Source of the DNA: an uncultured Eubacteriales bacterium
GTDB taxonomy: Bacteria > Bacillota > Clostridia > Peptostreptococcales > Anaerovoracaceae
Assembly: GCA_902778585.1 (NCBI GenBank)
Contig: CACYYD010000002.1
Span: 1 to 64,000 of the forward strand
Length of the DNA: 64,000 nt
Direction: 5' to 3'
In this document: positions 21,830-30,707 of the stretch, piece by piece
Layout: every line of letters starts with the position of its first letter
How positions within the stretch are numbered: position 1 is the stretch's first letter
Made by a program: the position numbers and the translations under genes
Notes under the pieces: generated by a model
The model's database searches: none
Told to the model about the DNA's origin: nothing
The model's input: the letters and a program-made list of their open reading frames with translations, nothing else

Positions 21830-23879
21830 ATCAGCGGGATACTATCTTAATGATGATATCTGTTCCATAAAGGGCATTGGCTCAAAGAAGAAGGAACAGC
21901 TTTCAGCGGCAGGGATCGAAACAGTTGGAGACCTGCTTGATTATTATCCCGTAAAATATAAGGACAGAAGAAATATAGTCCGCGCAATGGATGCGCGTAC
22001 AGACAGGGACAGCCTTGTCTGCGGCAAACTCATAAAAGTACAGCTGAGACCTATCTCGGGAGGACGCACCATAACCGAATGCACCCTGAGAGATGACAGC
22101 TGTGTTTTTTATGCAGCCTTCTTCAATATGCCTTATCTAAGAAAATCCATATATACAGGTGAGGATTACGTTCTCTTCGGCCGTATGAGACTCAGGAACG
22201 GAGCAAGGGTATGGACCAATCCCGAGTTCTCAAAAACCGGAGGAGAGCGCGATGTAAGAGGCATACTGCCGGTCTACAGGCATTCTGCCGGACTTACTGA
22301 CAACAACCTAAGAAAGTGGATAGGCGATGCGCTCGAAAATACAGAGCTTGAGAGCGACTGGATAGGCAGTGACATAACGGAAGAGAGAAATCTCTGCAGC
22401 CGCGGCTATGCATACCGGAACATCCACTTTCCGGAGAGTGAGCATCACTACAAAGCTGCAAGATACAGGCTGATTTACGAGAAGCTGCTCGCTTATCAGC
22501 TGGCGATACGCATAAACAGTGCCGGTCTCGAAGAAAGCAGTGCGGACGCATCCGTACCGGAGATCTCCATGGATCCTTTCTATGCCGGACTGCCGTTTGA
22601 GCTTACAGAGGGTCAGAGCAAGTGTGTCAGCGAGATAATGAACGATCTCAGCGCGCGCAGGCCGATGAACAGGCTGGTGCAGGGAGATGTCGGATGCGGC
22701 AAGACAGCAGTCGCTGAGGCAGCCATGTACAGATGCGCAAAGTGCGGCCTGCAGTCAGCTATGATGGCTCCTACGGAAATACTTGCCAGGCAGCATTACG
22801 AGAGCATCAGTAATGATCTTAAACAGCACGGAATAACATGCGGGCTTCTTGTAAGCGGCATGAAAGCATCAGAGCGGAGGCGCGTGATAGACGATGCGGC
22901 CAGCGGCAGGACCGATGTGCTTATAGGCACGCACGCTCTTATCCAGAAGGATGTCGCCTTCAGAGATCTTGCTCTTGTCATCACGGACGAGCAGCACCGC
23001 TTCGGAGTCGCGCAGAGAAGGACCTTCGTGAAGAAAGGAAAAGCGGTGAATGTCTGCGTAATGAGTGCGACACCTATTCCGCGAACTTTGGCGGCAACGG
23101 TTTTCGGCGACATGGACTTCAGTATAATAAGGTCGATGCCGAAGAACAGAAAAAAGATAATCACGCGCGCACTCGATCCTTCCACGAGGGAGCGGGCATA
23201 CATCGACATGGGCCGCGAACTCGATAACGGGGGCCTTGCCTATGTGGTAGCGCCGAGCATCGAAAACGAAGACGAAGAGATGCTCTCGGTGCAGAAGCTT
23301 TATGAAGAGATAAAGAAAAGATATCCCGGGCATCCGGCAGCTCTTCTTCACGGAAAGCTTCCTGCGGAAGAAAAATCTGCCATAATGGAAGAATTCAAGT
23401 GCGGAAAGGTCCATATCCTGGTCTCGACCATAGTGATCGAGGTAGGCATCGATGTCCCTGATGCCACCGTTATGATAATAGAAAACAGTGAGAGATTCGG
23501 CCTTGCCCAGATGCATCAGCTGAGAGGCCGTGTAGGGCGCAGCAGCAGGCAGTCTTACTGCTACGTCATCAATTACAGCAAGTCAGAGACAGCTCTTGCG
23601 AGAGCCAGGGCGATGGCAGAGATAAGTGACGGTTTCGAGATAAGCGAAGCTGATTACGAGCTCAGAGGGCCGGGAGATGTGATGGGGACCATGCAGTCCG
23701 GCAACGCTGCATCCGATGTTCTGCAGCTGTCCCGCTATACAGATATTCTCGAAAAGGCGATAGAGGATGCCGATAAGGTAATGGAGCAGAGGCGTAATGG
23801 TATCTTCAAAACGGATGCGGCATATGCTTATGAACGCGTCACGGAAGGAACGCCTCAGGACAATTCAAATATTATATAG
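21822..23879 (+). CDS. recG: ATP-dependent DNA helicase RecG
   Basis: Branched-DNA helicase that rescues stalled forks. 685 aa, the usual length. An N-terminal wedge/OB domain comes first (to about 230), then the helicase domain with Walker A GDVGCGKT, motif II DEQHRFG, motif III MSATPIPRT and motif VI LRGRVGRS. It overlaps the Asp23-like gene and is followed by rsmD after 10 bases. Confidence 0.96.
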   Translation: MSESAGYYLNDDICSIKGIGSKKKEQLSAAGIETVGDLLDYYPVKYKDRRNIVRAMDARTDRDSLVCGKLIKVQLRPISGGRTITECTLRDDSCVFYAAFFNMPYLRKSIYTGEDYVLFGRMRLRNGARVWTNPEFSKTGGERDVRGILPVYRHSAGLTDNNLRKWIGDALENTELESDWIGSDITEERNLCSRGYAYRNIHFPESEHHYKAARYRLIYEKLLAYQLAIRINSAGLEESSADASVPEISMDPFYAGLPFELTEGQSKCVSEIMNDLSARRPMNRLVQGDVGCGKTAVAEAAMYRCAKCGLQSAMMAPTEILARQHYESISNDLKQHGITCGLLVSGMKASERRRVIDDAASGRTDVLIGTHALIQKDVAFRDLALVITDEQHRFGVAQRRTFVKKGKAVNVCVMSATPIPRTLAATVFGDMDFSIIRSMPKNRKKIITRALDPSTRERAYIDMGRELDNGGLAYVVAPSIENEDEEMLSVQKLYEEIKKRYPGHPAALLHGKLPAEEKSAIMEEFKCGKVHILVSTIVIEVGIDVPDATVMIIENSERFGLAQMHQLRGRVGRSSRQSYCYVINYSKSETALARARAMAEISDGFEISEADYELRGPGDVMGTMQSGNAASDVLQLSRYTDILEKAIEDADKVMEQRRNGIFKTDAAYAYERVTEGTPQDNSNII

Positions 23880-23889
23880 GTAGAAAATA

Positions 23890-24444
23890 ATGAAGATAAC
23901 ATCAGGAAAATATAAGTTCAGAAACATAGAAGTTCCAAAGGGCATAAGGCCTACGACAGGAAAGGTAAGGGAGGCAATTTTCAGCATGATAGCGCAGTGG
24001 CTGCCCGATGCTGAAGTCCTTGATCTTTTTGCAGGGAGCGGTGCCATGGGTCTTGAGGCTCTTTCACACGGAGCTGCAAGATGCACTTTTGTCGAAGCCG
24101 ACAGGAGAAACATGAAGGTCCTGCAGGACAATATACGCAACTGCGAAGCTGAAGGATCATCAAGAGTCATTGGCGGTGACTATGCTTCGGCCATAGACAG
24201 AATAGCCGGAGACAGGGAGAAACCGGTATTTGATGTGGTTATACTGGATCCTCCGTACGACAGAGTGGAATATTATGGAACGGCGCTCGATCTTCTGCAG
24301 AAAAACGGACTTATCGGGGAGTCCTGCATAGTGATATGCGAGCATTTGTACAATAATAAATTATTGGACACATACGGAAATCTGCAGAAAATCAAGGAAA
24401 AGAAATACGGAACCATTGGAGTTGATGCGTTTACCGTATTGTAA
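23890..24444 (+). CDS. rsmD: 16S rRNA (guanine966-N2)-methyltransferase
   Basis: 184 aa. N-terminal GKYKFRNIEVPKG and RPTTGKVREAIFSM blocks, the SAM motif VLDLFAGSGAMGLEALS (about residues 38-54) and the catalytic ILDPPYDR (about 118-125). The recG-rsmD-coaD order is standard in Firmicutes. Confidence 0.94.
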   Translation: MKITSGKYKFRNIEVPKGIRPTTGKVREAIFSMIAQWLPDAEVLDLFAGSGAMGLEALSHGAARCTFVEADRRNMKVLQDNIRNCEAEGSSRVIGGDYASAIDRIAGDREKPVFDVVILDPPYDRVEYYGTALDLLQKNGLIGESCIVICEHLYNNKLLDTYGNLQKIKEKKYGTIGVDAFTVL

Positions 24445-24492
24445 ATGAAAAATGCTTTTGTTAATATTTGTATGAAGTGAGGGACTTATTGC

Positions 24493-24978
24493 ATGGAAAG
24501 AAAAGCTCTTTATGCCGGCTCATTCGACCCGGTGACCAACGGACATCTCAATATAATCGAAAGAGCCGCCGGAATGTACGATTCACTCACTGTTGCGATC
24601 GCAGTAAATCCGCATAAGACGGGCTTTTTTACTATTGATGAAAGGGCTGAGATCGCAAGAAAGGTCACTGCGCACATTCCTAATGTCAAGGTCGATACCT
24701 TTGAGGGCCTTCTTGCAGATTATGTCAATAAAAACGGCTTCATCGCATATGTAAGAGGTCTCAGGGCAACTACGGATTTCGAGAATGAGCTTCAGATGGC
24801 GCAGATGAACGCGCTTCTGTTTACGGGCGACACTGAGACGGTCTTTCTTATGACGGATCCTCAGTACTCCTTCATAAGCTCCAGCCTCATCAAGGAGGTC
24901 GCGTCTCTCGGGGGATCGGTAGATGAACTCGTTCCGCCTTATGTGGCACAGCGAATGAAGGAAAAACTCAGTGAATAA
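24493..24978 (+). CDS. coaD: phosphopantetheine adenylyltransferase
   Basis: Penultimate step of coenzyme A synthesis. 161 aa. The nucleotidyltransferase motif AGSFDPVTNGHLNI (residues 7-20) contains the T/HxGH element, and the C-terminal SFISSSLIKEVASLGG is the ISSTxxR-like block. GAGGG precedes the ATG. Confidence 0.96.
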   Translation: MERKALYAGSFDPVTNGHLNIIERAAGMYDSLTVAIAVNPHKTGFFTIDERAEIARKVTAHIPNVKVDTFEGLLADYVNKNGFIAYVRGLRATTDFENELQMAQMNALLFTGDTETVFLMTDPQYSFISSSLIKEVASLGGSVDELVPPYVAQRMKEKLSE

Positions 24979-25029
24979 AGCGAAAGGCCGCCGGGTCTTT
25001 CCTGTATAGATATAACGGGAGGAACAATC

Positions 25030-25617
25030 ATGAACGACGACAGCATCAAATTAATGTCTCTTCTTGAAGAACTGGAAGATCTCATTACTTCATCGAGCAA
25101 GATGCCTTTCTCTGAAAAGGGAATCATCGACCTTGATGTAGCGCAGAAGATCCTCGAGGATATCCGCGCAAATCTTCCTCGCGACATCCAGCAGGCCAGA
25201 TGGCTTGACCAGGAGAGAGACCGCATCATAAGCGATGCAAAGAAGGAATACAACAGGATGATCAACGAGGCCAAGGATCAGGTCGAGTATCTTGTAAACA
25301 ACAACAACATCTACAAGGATGCCCAGAGAAGAGCTGATGCGATCCTCAAGGAAGCTGAGAATCATGCAAACTACATGAAGTACAGATCCTATGAGTACAT
25401 CGACCAGCTGCTCTATGACATGCAGACGGACATTGCCGGTGTCAGCAGCTCTTACATCCAGCCTATGACTGATTACTTCAACCAGATGTTCTCCAACATC
25501 AACGCTAAGGTCAATCAGAACCGTCAGGAGATGAAGACTCTGGCTGAGAGAGTGAGACTCGGTGAACAGCCTGCACCTGCTGCAGAACCTGCAGAGGCTG
25601 AGGCAGCGGAAGAATAA
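25030..25617 (+). CDS. coiled-coil protein of the coaD-ylbM neighbourhood
   Basis: 195 aa. There is no membrane helix or signal. Residues about 55-180 are strongly helical and charged (DQERDRIISDAKKEYNRMIN, then AQRRADAILKEAENHANY), like the DivIVA or F-type ATPase subunit b coiled coil. The last 20 residues are Ala/Glu/Pro-rich. Comparable proteins sit next to coaD in many Clostridia, often mislabelled ATPase. The function is not known. GGGAGG precedes the ATG. Confidence 0.7.
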   Translation: MNDDSIKLMSLLEELEDLITSSSKMPFSEKGIIDLDVAQKILEDIRANLPRDIQQARWLDQERDRIISDAKKEYNRMINEAKDQVEYLVNNNNIYKDAQRRADAILKEAENHANYMKYRSYEYIDQLLYDMQTDIAGVSSSYIQPMTDYFNQMFSNINAKVNQNRQEMKTLAERVRLGEQPAPAAEPAEAEAAEE

Positions 25618-25639
25618 AGACTGCTCGGAAGCATAATGA

Positions 25640-25676
25640 AGGGGCCTGCCTTTAAAAAAGGAAGGCCCCTGTTTTT
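25640..25676 (+). terminator. terminator after the coiled-coil gene
   Basis: 14-base arms AGGGGCCTGCCTTT / AAAGGAAGGCCCCT with one mismatch and loop AAA, then GTTTTTGG. It overlaps the spurious 5' extension of the tmcAL frame. Confidence 0.85.
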
Positions 25677-25683
25677 GGAAATA

Positions 25684-26904
25684 ATGAAAATCACCGGGAT
25701 AACTGCAGAATACAATCCTCTTCATAAGGGGCACATATACCAGATCGAACAGGCCCGCAGCCTTACAGCCTGCGACGCTGTCGCCGTCGCCATGAGCGGT
25801 GACTATGTTCAGAGGGGTGAGCCGGCCATACTGGACAAATGGACCAGATGCGGCCTTGCCCTGGATTCGGGCGCCGATCTTGTAGTGGAGATACCTGTTC
25901 AGTTCTGCCTCGGAAATGCTTCGCAGTACGCAGCTGCTTCGGTCAGCATACTTGAAGCGCTCGGCTGCAGCAGCATCTCGTTCGGAAGCGAATGCGGTGA
26001 TGCGGGACTGCTCTCGGATGTCGCCGCTTTCCTTGATTCCGACAGAGCGGGACTTGATGAGATGATCTCTCAGCTCACAAAGACCGGGATGAACTATCCA
26101 TCCGCAAGGTCTGAAGCCTATCGCAGACTGAGAAAGGACACAGGCAAAGAGCGCCTTGAAGCCGAACTGGCCGTCCTGGACAGCCCGAATGATATCCTGG
26201 CGATAGAATACATCAGAAACTTGAGATCAGCTGCACCTGTATGCATTAAGCGCGAGGGCGCGGGCTACAGTGAAGGCATAGACAGAGGTCTCAGCTTTCA
26301 GAGTGCCGGAGCCATAAGAAATGAGCTCAGCGGAGGGAACGATCCCGCGCAGGTCGGCGAATACGTCCCGGAATGCACGCTCGCTGCTCTTAGAAGGGAA
26401 AAACTTACTTTTCCTGATGAATGGTCGGTGCTTCTCAGATACGCGGCGGCGATGGCTTCAGCGGAGACTGTAGAAGACTGCCCGTCAGCGGGCGAAGGTC
26501 TGGGAAATCTCATTAAAAAATACGCAGGCGGAGCAGACGGCCCTGAAAAGTGGGGAGATATAGTAAAGGCGGTAAAGTCCAAAAGATATACATATACAAG
26601 GATATCCAGGCTCTGCATGCAGCTTGTGCTCGGAATGACGCGAAGCACGCTGAGCGCAGAAAAGCCTTTGTATATCAGAGTGCTGGGATTCAATGAAAAG
26701 GGAAGAAAGATCCTGGCCGGACTCAAAAGCGAAGGGGCTCAGGAACTCCCTGTGATAACAAATATCAACAAAGAAGCTCAGGACCTCAGCGAAGACGCGG
26801 CGCGAATGCTTGCATTGGACGTCAGGGCTGCTGATGTTTACAACCTGGTCACAGGAAGGGGAAGGGAGTTTTCCGATCACGTCAGAAAGCCTCTGAACAA
26901 ATAA
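25684..26904 (+). CDS. tmcAL: tRNA(Met) cytidine acetate ligase TmcAL (YlbM)
   Basis: Uses acetate and ATP to make ac4C34 in elongator tRNA-Met. 406 aa. The start is ATG 25684 (MKITGITAEYNPLHKGH); the frame is open from 25636, but that stretch is a terminator hairpin. The nucleotidyltransferase motif EYNPLHKGH, the MSGDYVQRGEPAILDKWTR block (about 38-56) and FGSECGD are present. It follows coaD and the coiled-coil gene as in other Firmicutes. Confidence 0.93.
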   Translation: MKITGITAEYNPLHKGHIYQIEQARSLTACDAVAVAMSGDYVQRGEPAILDKWTRCGLALDSGADLVVEIPVQFCLGNASQYAAASVSILEALGCSSISFGSECGDAGLLSDVAAFLDSDRAGLDEMISQLTKTGMNYPSARSEAYRRLRKDTGKERLEAELAVLDSPNDILAIEYIRNLRSAAPVCIKREGAGYSEGIDRGLSFQSAGAIRNELSGGNDPAQVGEYVPECTLAALRREKLTFPDEWSVLLRYAAAMASAETVEDCPSAGEGLGNLIKKYAGGADGPEKWGDIVKAVKSKRYTYTRISRLCMQLVLGMTRSTLSAEKPLYIRVLGFNEKGRKILAGLKSEGAQELPVITNINKEAQDLSEDAARMLALDVRAADVYNLVTGRGREFSDHVRKPLNK

Positions 26905-26930
26905 AAAACGCTGACCTTTACGATCAGCGT
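26901..26930 (-). terminator. tRNA-Pro terminator
   Basis: ACGCTGA (26908-26914) / TCAGCGT (26924-26930), followed on the minus strand by TTTTTTAT. It starts 6 bases after the tRNA 3' end. Confidence 0.85.
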
Positions 26931-26936
26931 CTATGT

Positions 26937-27013
26937 TGGTCGGGGTGACGAGATTTGAACACGCGACCTCTTCGTCCCGAACGAAGCGCTCTACCAAGCT
27001 GAGCCACACCCCG
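26937..27013 (-). tRNA. tRNA-Pro, anticodon CGG
   Basis: 77 bases with encoded CCA. Acceptor CGGGGTG/CACCCCG and D arm GCTC...GAGC are intact. Anticodon stem CTTCG/CGAAG has loop TTCGGGA, giving CGG, which reads CCG codons. The T arm GCGTG-TTCAAAT-CTCGT has a U-U mismatch at 52-62 and a G-U pair at 49-65, where a normal Pro tRNA has five pairs. An extended -10 (TGC-TATATT) lies upstream on the minus strand. Confidence 0.92.
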
Positions 27014-27112
27014 ATTAACGACAAGAAGTAATATAGCACAATTCAATTGTTAAATCCACAACTTTCGCAAAAAATTTTATAATTGTGCAAGAAAATAGAT
27101 TTGAAAAAACCG

Positions 27113-27141
27113 TTGACAAGGCTGAAAGCGCTGAATATAAT
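27113..27141 (+). promoter_or_regulatory. consensus promoter of rpmF
   Basis: TTGACA (27113-27118), 17 bases, TATAAT (27136-27141). Confidence 0.9.
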
Positions 27142-27206
27142 GTATCGGTGCGACGATATAAAACACAGACAGATAAACACAATTAACATATAAGGAGGTG
27201 TCGACA

Positions 27207-27386
27207 GTGGCAGTACCTAAGAGGAAAACATCACAGGCTAAGACAAGCGGCAGAAAGGCTGCAAACATGAAGAAGAGCATGACCGGACTTTCGATCTGTC
27301 CTCAGTGCCATGAGCCAAAGCTTCCACACAGAGTATGTCCTACTTGCGGTTATTATGACGGCAAGGACGTTGTAAACGCAGAGTAG
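27207..27386 (+). CDS. rpmF: 50S ribosomal protein L32
   Basis: 59 aa. The start is GTG 27207, giving MAVPKRKTS, 6 bases after AAGGAGGTG; a GTG at 27198 lies inside the ribosome binding site and is rejected. The zinc-ribbon cysteines CPQC (about 34-37) and CPTC (about 47-50) are all present. Own promoter and terminator. Confidence 0.95.
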   Translation: MAVPKRKTSQAKTSGRKAANMKKSMTGLSICPQCHEPKLPHRVCPTCGYYDGKDVVNAE

Positions 27387-27410
27387 TGGAGTAAAAGAAC
27401 AACAGGAACG

Positions 27411-27436
27411 AAGTCCCCTTGGGGGACTTTTGTTTT
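27411..27436 (+). terminator. rpmF terminator
   Basis: AAGTCCCC / GGGGACTT stem (27411-27418/27422-27429), then TTGTTTTG. Confidence 0.85.
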
Positions 27437-27449
27437 GCCCAAAAAAACG

Positions 27450-27477
27450 TTACAAAATCAACATATTGTAGTATAAT
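27450..27477 (+). promoter_or_regulatory. ftsK promoter
   Basis: TTACAA (27450-27455), a 16-base spacer and TATAAT (27472-27477), 41 bases before the ATG. Confidence 0.6.
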
Positions 27478-27517
27478 TAATCGGCTATATACCTTATATA
27501 TGACAGGGGACTGATTT

Positions 27518-30500
27518 ATGGCACAGCAAAGCGGAAATACTGGAAAAAAACGCGGCCCGGGAAGACCTCCCGGAAGTAAAAATAAACCGAAGAATACGGC
27601 AGGCGTGTCGAATCCTACCAAGCAGGAAGTCGTAAGCGAGATCCAGAGGAGGAGCGACCGTGACAAGCGCAACATAGACGTTATCTGGAGCATAACTCTT
27701 TTTGCAGTCGGCCTGTTTCTTTTCTTTACGGTAGTAATGGATACGACCGGAAGCTTCGGCATGAAGGTGCACGATCTCTGCAGCGGACTATTCGGAGATC
27801 TGGCGATCGTACTGCCTTTCCTGGTGATCGCATTCGCGGTACTGCTGCTTCTCGGCAAGGTAAGGCACATCGGAGCCGGTACGGCCATATTCAGTATTCT
27901 TATTTATATCAACATGTGCGTCCTGAATTCCTACAGGTTCATCGATCCTGAAGATATCAGATGCGGATTCAAGGACATCGCAGATTACTATCTTTACGGT
28001 GTAAACGGAGAGAAGGGCGGCGCAGTAGGTATGGAGATAGGTTCCATACTTGCCAAGCTTTTCGGCATGCCGGGCCTTCTTATCATTTCGATAACGGTTC
28101 TTATCATATCCATCTTCCTTGTCGCAAACACGCCTATCTCAAGGCTGGCAAGCAAGATGGGCCGCAAGAGAGAAGAACACCGCATACTTAAGCAGCTCGA
28201 AGAAGATGAGAGGCGCAGGATACCGGAGTCACAGATAAAGGAAACTGTTCCTGCCGAGACGGCATCTGTTTCGGTGTCAGCGGAAAAGAAGCCATTCTGG
28301 AAGTCGGTACTAAGCGGGATCATAAGAGAGGAACCGGCAGAAGAGGAGGCACATCAGTCTGCAGCTTCAGCTGTCCCGACCACTTCGATCCCGGAGCCTT
28401 TCGGAAACATGGGAGGCTCGCGCCAGAACATTGCCGATAATATCGAATACACGCAGATAATCGATTCTCCTGTTGATAAGTCAAAGAGCAAAAGCGGCAG
28501 GGATACTTTCTTCGGAAAGGTCTTGGAGCGTTTCGCCGGCATAGACAGCGAGACAGGTGAGAAGGTAACGGGCGAAAGCCTGAAAAACACTGGAAAGTCA
28601 GGCACCGTTGGTCTGGGCGGAGACAAACCTTCGGACAAGGGCCTTTATTCGGATGACAGAAATTTCGATTCAGATGATATCGACTACGGCTACCCGGGAA
28701 GAAAGCGCGCTCCGGAGGCAAAGAAGTCTACAGGACTGGGCCTGGGAGATCCTGACGATGTAGGACATTCGGGATCATACGGTCTCGATGCGCATGGAGG
28801 AAGCGAAAAGGCTGGAAAAACGCCTGCGGAAGCTTCGGCACCGGCAAGACCTGCAGCCGGACAGGCAGCCGCGACTTCGGCAGCAAGTGCAGCAGGCTCT
28901 GCAGCTGCGGTAAATAAAGTCAAAAAGGTTGAAGAACCTGAGGCTGCTCCAATCGATACAGAAGCAGAAAAGGCCGAAGATGCGAAGATCGCGGCAGGGT
29001 TCAACAGTTCTGCAGATGATACGTCGTACGAATTTCCGCCTGTAAGCCTCCTGAAGAAGGATACAGGGTCCAGACAGACAGCGAGCGATGCCCAGCTCCA
29101 GGCCAAGGCAGAGCTGCTTGAACAGACGCTCAATAACTTCGGCGTTGACGCAAGGGTCATCAAGGTGACTCAGGGTGCATCCGTCACAAGGTATGAGGTG
29201 CAGCCTGCGACAGGCGTTAAGGTAGCAAGCATCACCAGACTCTCTGACGACATAGCTCTTAATATGAGAGCAAAGAGCCTCAGGATCGAAGCACCGATAC
29301 CGGGCAAAGCGGCTGTCGGTATTGAAGTCGAGAACGACAAGCCGGCTCCGGTGCTTATCAGAGATCTTATTGAATCGGATGAATTCAACGAAGCCGATTC
29401 AGTCATCGAGTTCGTAGTAGGTAAGGATATTTCGGGCAACAATATAGTTGCCGACCTCCGCGACATGCCGCATCTTCTGATTGCAGGCGCCACGGGATCG
29501 GGCAAGTCCGTATGCATAAACTCTATCGTCACGAGCTTCCTCTACAAGGCAAGGCCGTCAGAGCTCAAGCTCATCATGATAGACCCTAAGGTCGTCGAGC
29601 TCGGCAATTACAACGGCATACCGCACATGCTGACTCCTGTTGTCACGGATCCGAGAAAGGCTGCAAGGGCCCTCGCGATCGCAGTGGAGGAGATGGACAA
29701 GCGCTACGAGGCTTTCGCTGAGCACAATGTCAAGGACCTCAATTCTTACAATGAGCTTATGCGCGCCGACGGAAGATACGCAGACTGCAAGCCGCAGATC
29801 GTAATAATCATCGACGAGCTGGCAGACCTTATGATGGCGTCTCCTTCGGAAGTCGAGAACTCCATCTGCCGTCTTGCGCAGAAGGCCAGAGCTGCCGGAA
29901 TGCACCTGATAGTCGCGACTCAGAGACCTTCGGTCGATGTCGTCACAGGTCTTATCAAGGCGAACATCCCTTCAAGAATAGCTTTCAGCGTGGCATCGCA
30001 GTTTGACTCGCGTACCATACTAGATATGGCGGGAGCTGAGAAACTCCTCGGAAAGGGCGACATGCTCTTCTCACCGGTCGGATCAACAAAGCCTTACAGG
30101 GTGCAGGGTCCGTACATTTCCGAGAAGGAGATCGACAAGATCATCAAGTTCGTCAAGAAGGAAGGCGGAAATCCTGACTACGACGAAGAACTCAGAAACG
30201 CAATTGAGAATGCAGACAAGAAGACTTCGAAGGAGCCTCAGGACGAGCTCACTGAAGACGCTATCGCGTTCATCTTCAAGTCGAAGCAGGCTTCGGTATC
30301 CATGCTGCAGAGAAGGTTCCGTATCGGATATAACCGTGCTGCAAGGATAATCGACGAGATAGAAGAGAAAGGCATCATAGGGCCTTCAGACGGGTCAAGA
30401 CCGCGCCAGCTGCTCATGACCGAAGACGAGTACTACGGCAACTATGATGAGGCAGAGCCAGAGCCTGAACCGGCTCCTGCGCCTGCTCCGCAGCCTGCTG

Positions 30501-30688
30501 CAGAGCCGCAGTATTATAAGGAACCGGAACCTGCCGCAGAACCTGAGCCTGTATATGAGCAGCCGGCAGAAGCCGCTCCTGCAAATCAGGGGAAGCTCAG
30601 CAACACGCAGGCGATGGACTCATTCAACTCGCTTCCTGAATCGGTCAGGCGCATGATAATGGATGCCGACAGCGAGAGCGATTATTAG
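27518..30688 (+). CDS. ftsK: DNA translocase FtsK/SpoIIIE
   Basis: Septal DNA pump that clears chromosome from the division plane. 1056 aa, longer than the usual 750-900. The cytoplasmic N-terminus has an AT-hook-like KKRGPGRPPGSKNK (residues 10-23). About four membrane helices lie at 50-205, then a long charged/Ala-Pro linker (205-500). The motor domain has Walker A GATGSGKSV (about residues 655-663) and Walker B IVIIIDELADLM. The gamma winged helix ends near SRPRQLLMTEDEYY. After it comes an extra 85-residue Glu/Pro/Ala tail, a part the family usually lacks. Confidence 0.95.
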   Translation: MAQQSGNTGKKRGPGRPPGSKNKPKNTAGVSNPTKQEVVSEIQRRSDRDKRNIDVIWSITLFAVGLFLFFTVVMDTTGSFGMKVHDLCSGLFGDLAIVLPFLVIAFAVLLLLGKVRHIGAGTAIFSILIYINMCVLNSYRFIDPEDIRCGFKDIADYYLYGVNGEKGGAVGMEIGSILAKLFGMPGLLIISITVLIISIFLVANTPISRLASKMGRKREEHRILKQLEEDERRRIPESQIKETVPAETASVSVSAEKKPFWKSVLSGIIREEPAEEEAHQSAASAVPTTSIPEPFGNMGGSRQNIADNIEYTQIIDSPVDKSKSKSGRDTFFGKVLERFAGIDSETGEKVTGESLKNTGKSGTVGLGGDKPSDKGLYSDDRNFDSDDIDYGYPGRKRAPEAKKSTGLGLGDPDDVGHSGSYGLDAHGGSEKAGKTPAEASAPARPAAGQAAATSAASAAGSAAAVNKVKKVEEPEAAPIDTEAEKAEDAKIAAGFNSSADDTSYEFPPVSLLKKDTGSRQTASDAQLQAKAELLEQTLNNFGVDARVIKVTQGASVTRYEVQPATGVKVASITRLSDDIALNMRAKSLRIEAPIPGKAAVGIEVENDKPAPVLIRDLIESDEFNEADSVIEFVVGKDISGNNIVADLRDMPHLLIAGATGSGKSVCINSIVTSFLYKARPSELKLIMIDPKVVELGNYNGIPHMLTPVVTDPRKAARALAIAVEEMDKRYEAFAEHNVKDLNSYNELMRADGRYADCKPQIVIIIDELADLMMASPSEVENSICRLAQKARAAGMHLIVATQRPSVDVVTGLIKANIPSRIAFSVASQFDSRTILDMAGAEKLLGKGDMLFSPVGSTKPYRVQGPYISEKEIDKIIKFVKKEGGNPDYDEELRNAIENADKKTSKEPQDELTEDAIAFIFKSKQASVSMLQRRFRIGYNRAARIIDEIEEKGIIGPSDGSRPRQLLMTEDEYYGNYDEAEPEPEPAPAPAPQPAAEPQYYKEPEPAAEPEPVYEQPAEAAPANQGKLSNTQAMDSFNSLPESVRRMIMDADSESDY

Positions 30689-30707
30689 TCACCGGAGATA
30701 TTATTTA

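Noticed and set aside
25636..25683. In-frame upstream start for tmcAL
   Set aside because: The stretch forms the terminator hairpin of the previous gene, and the family start is MKITGITAEYNP.
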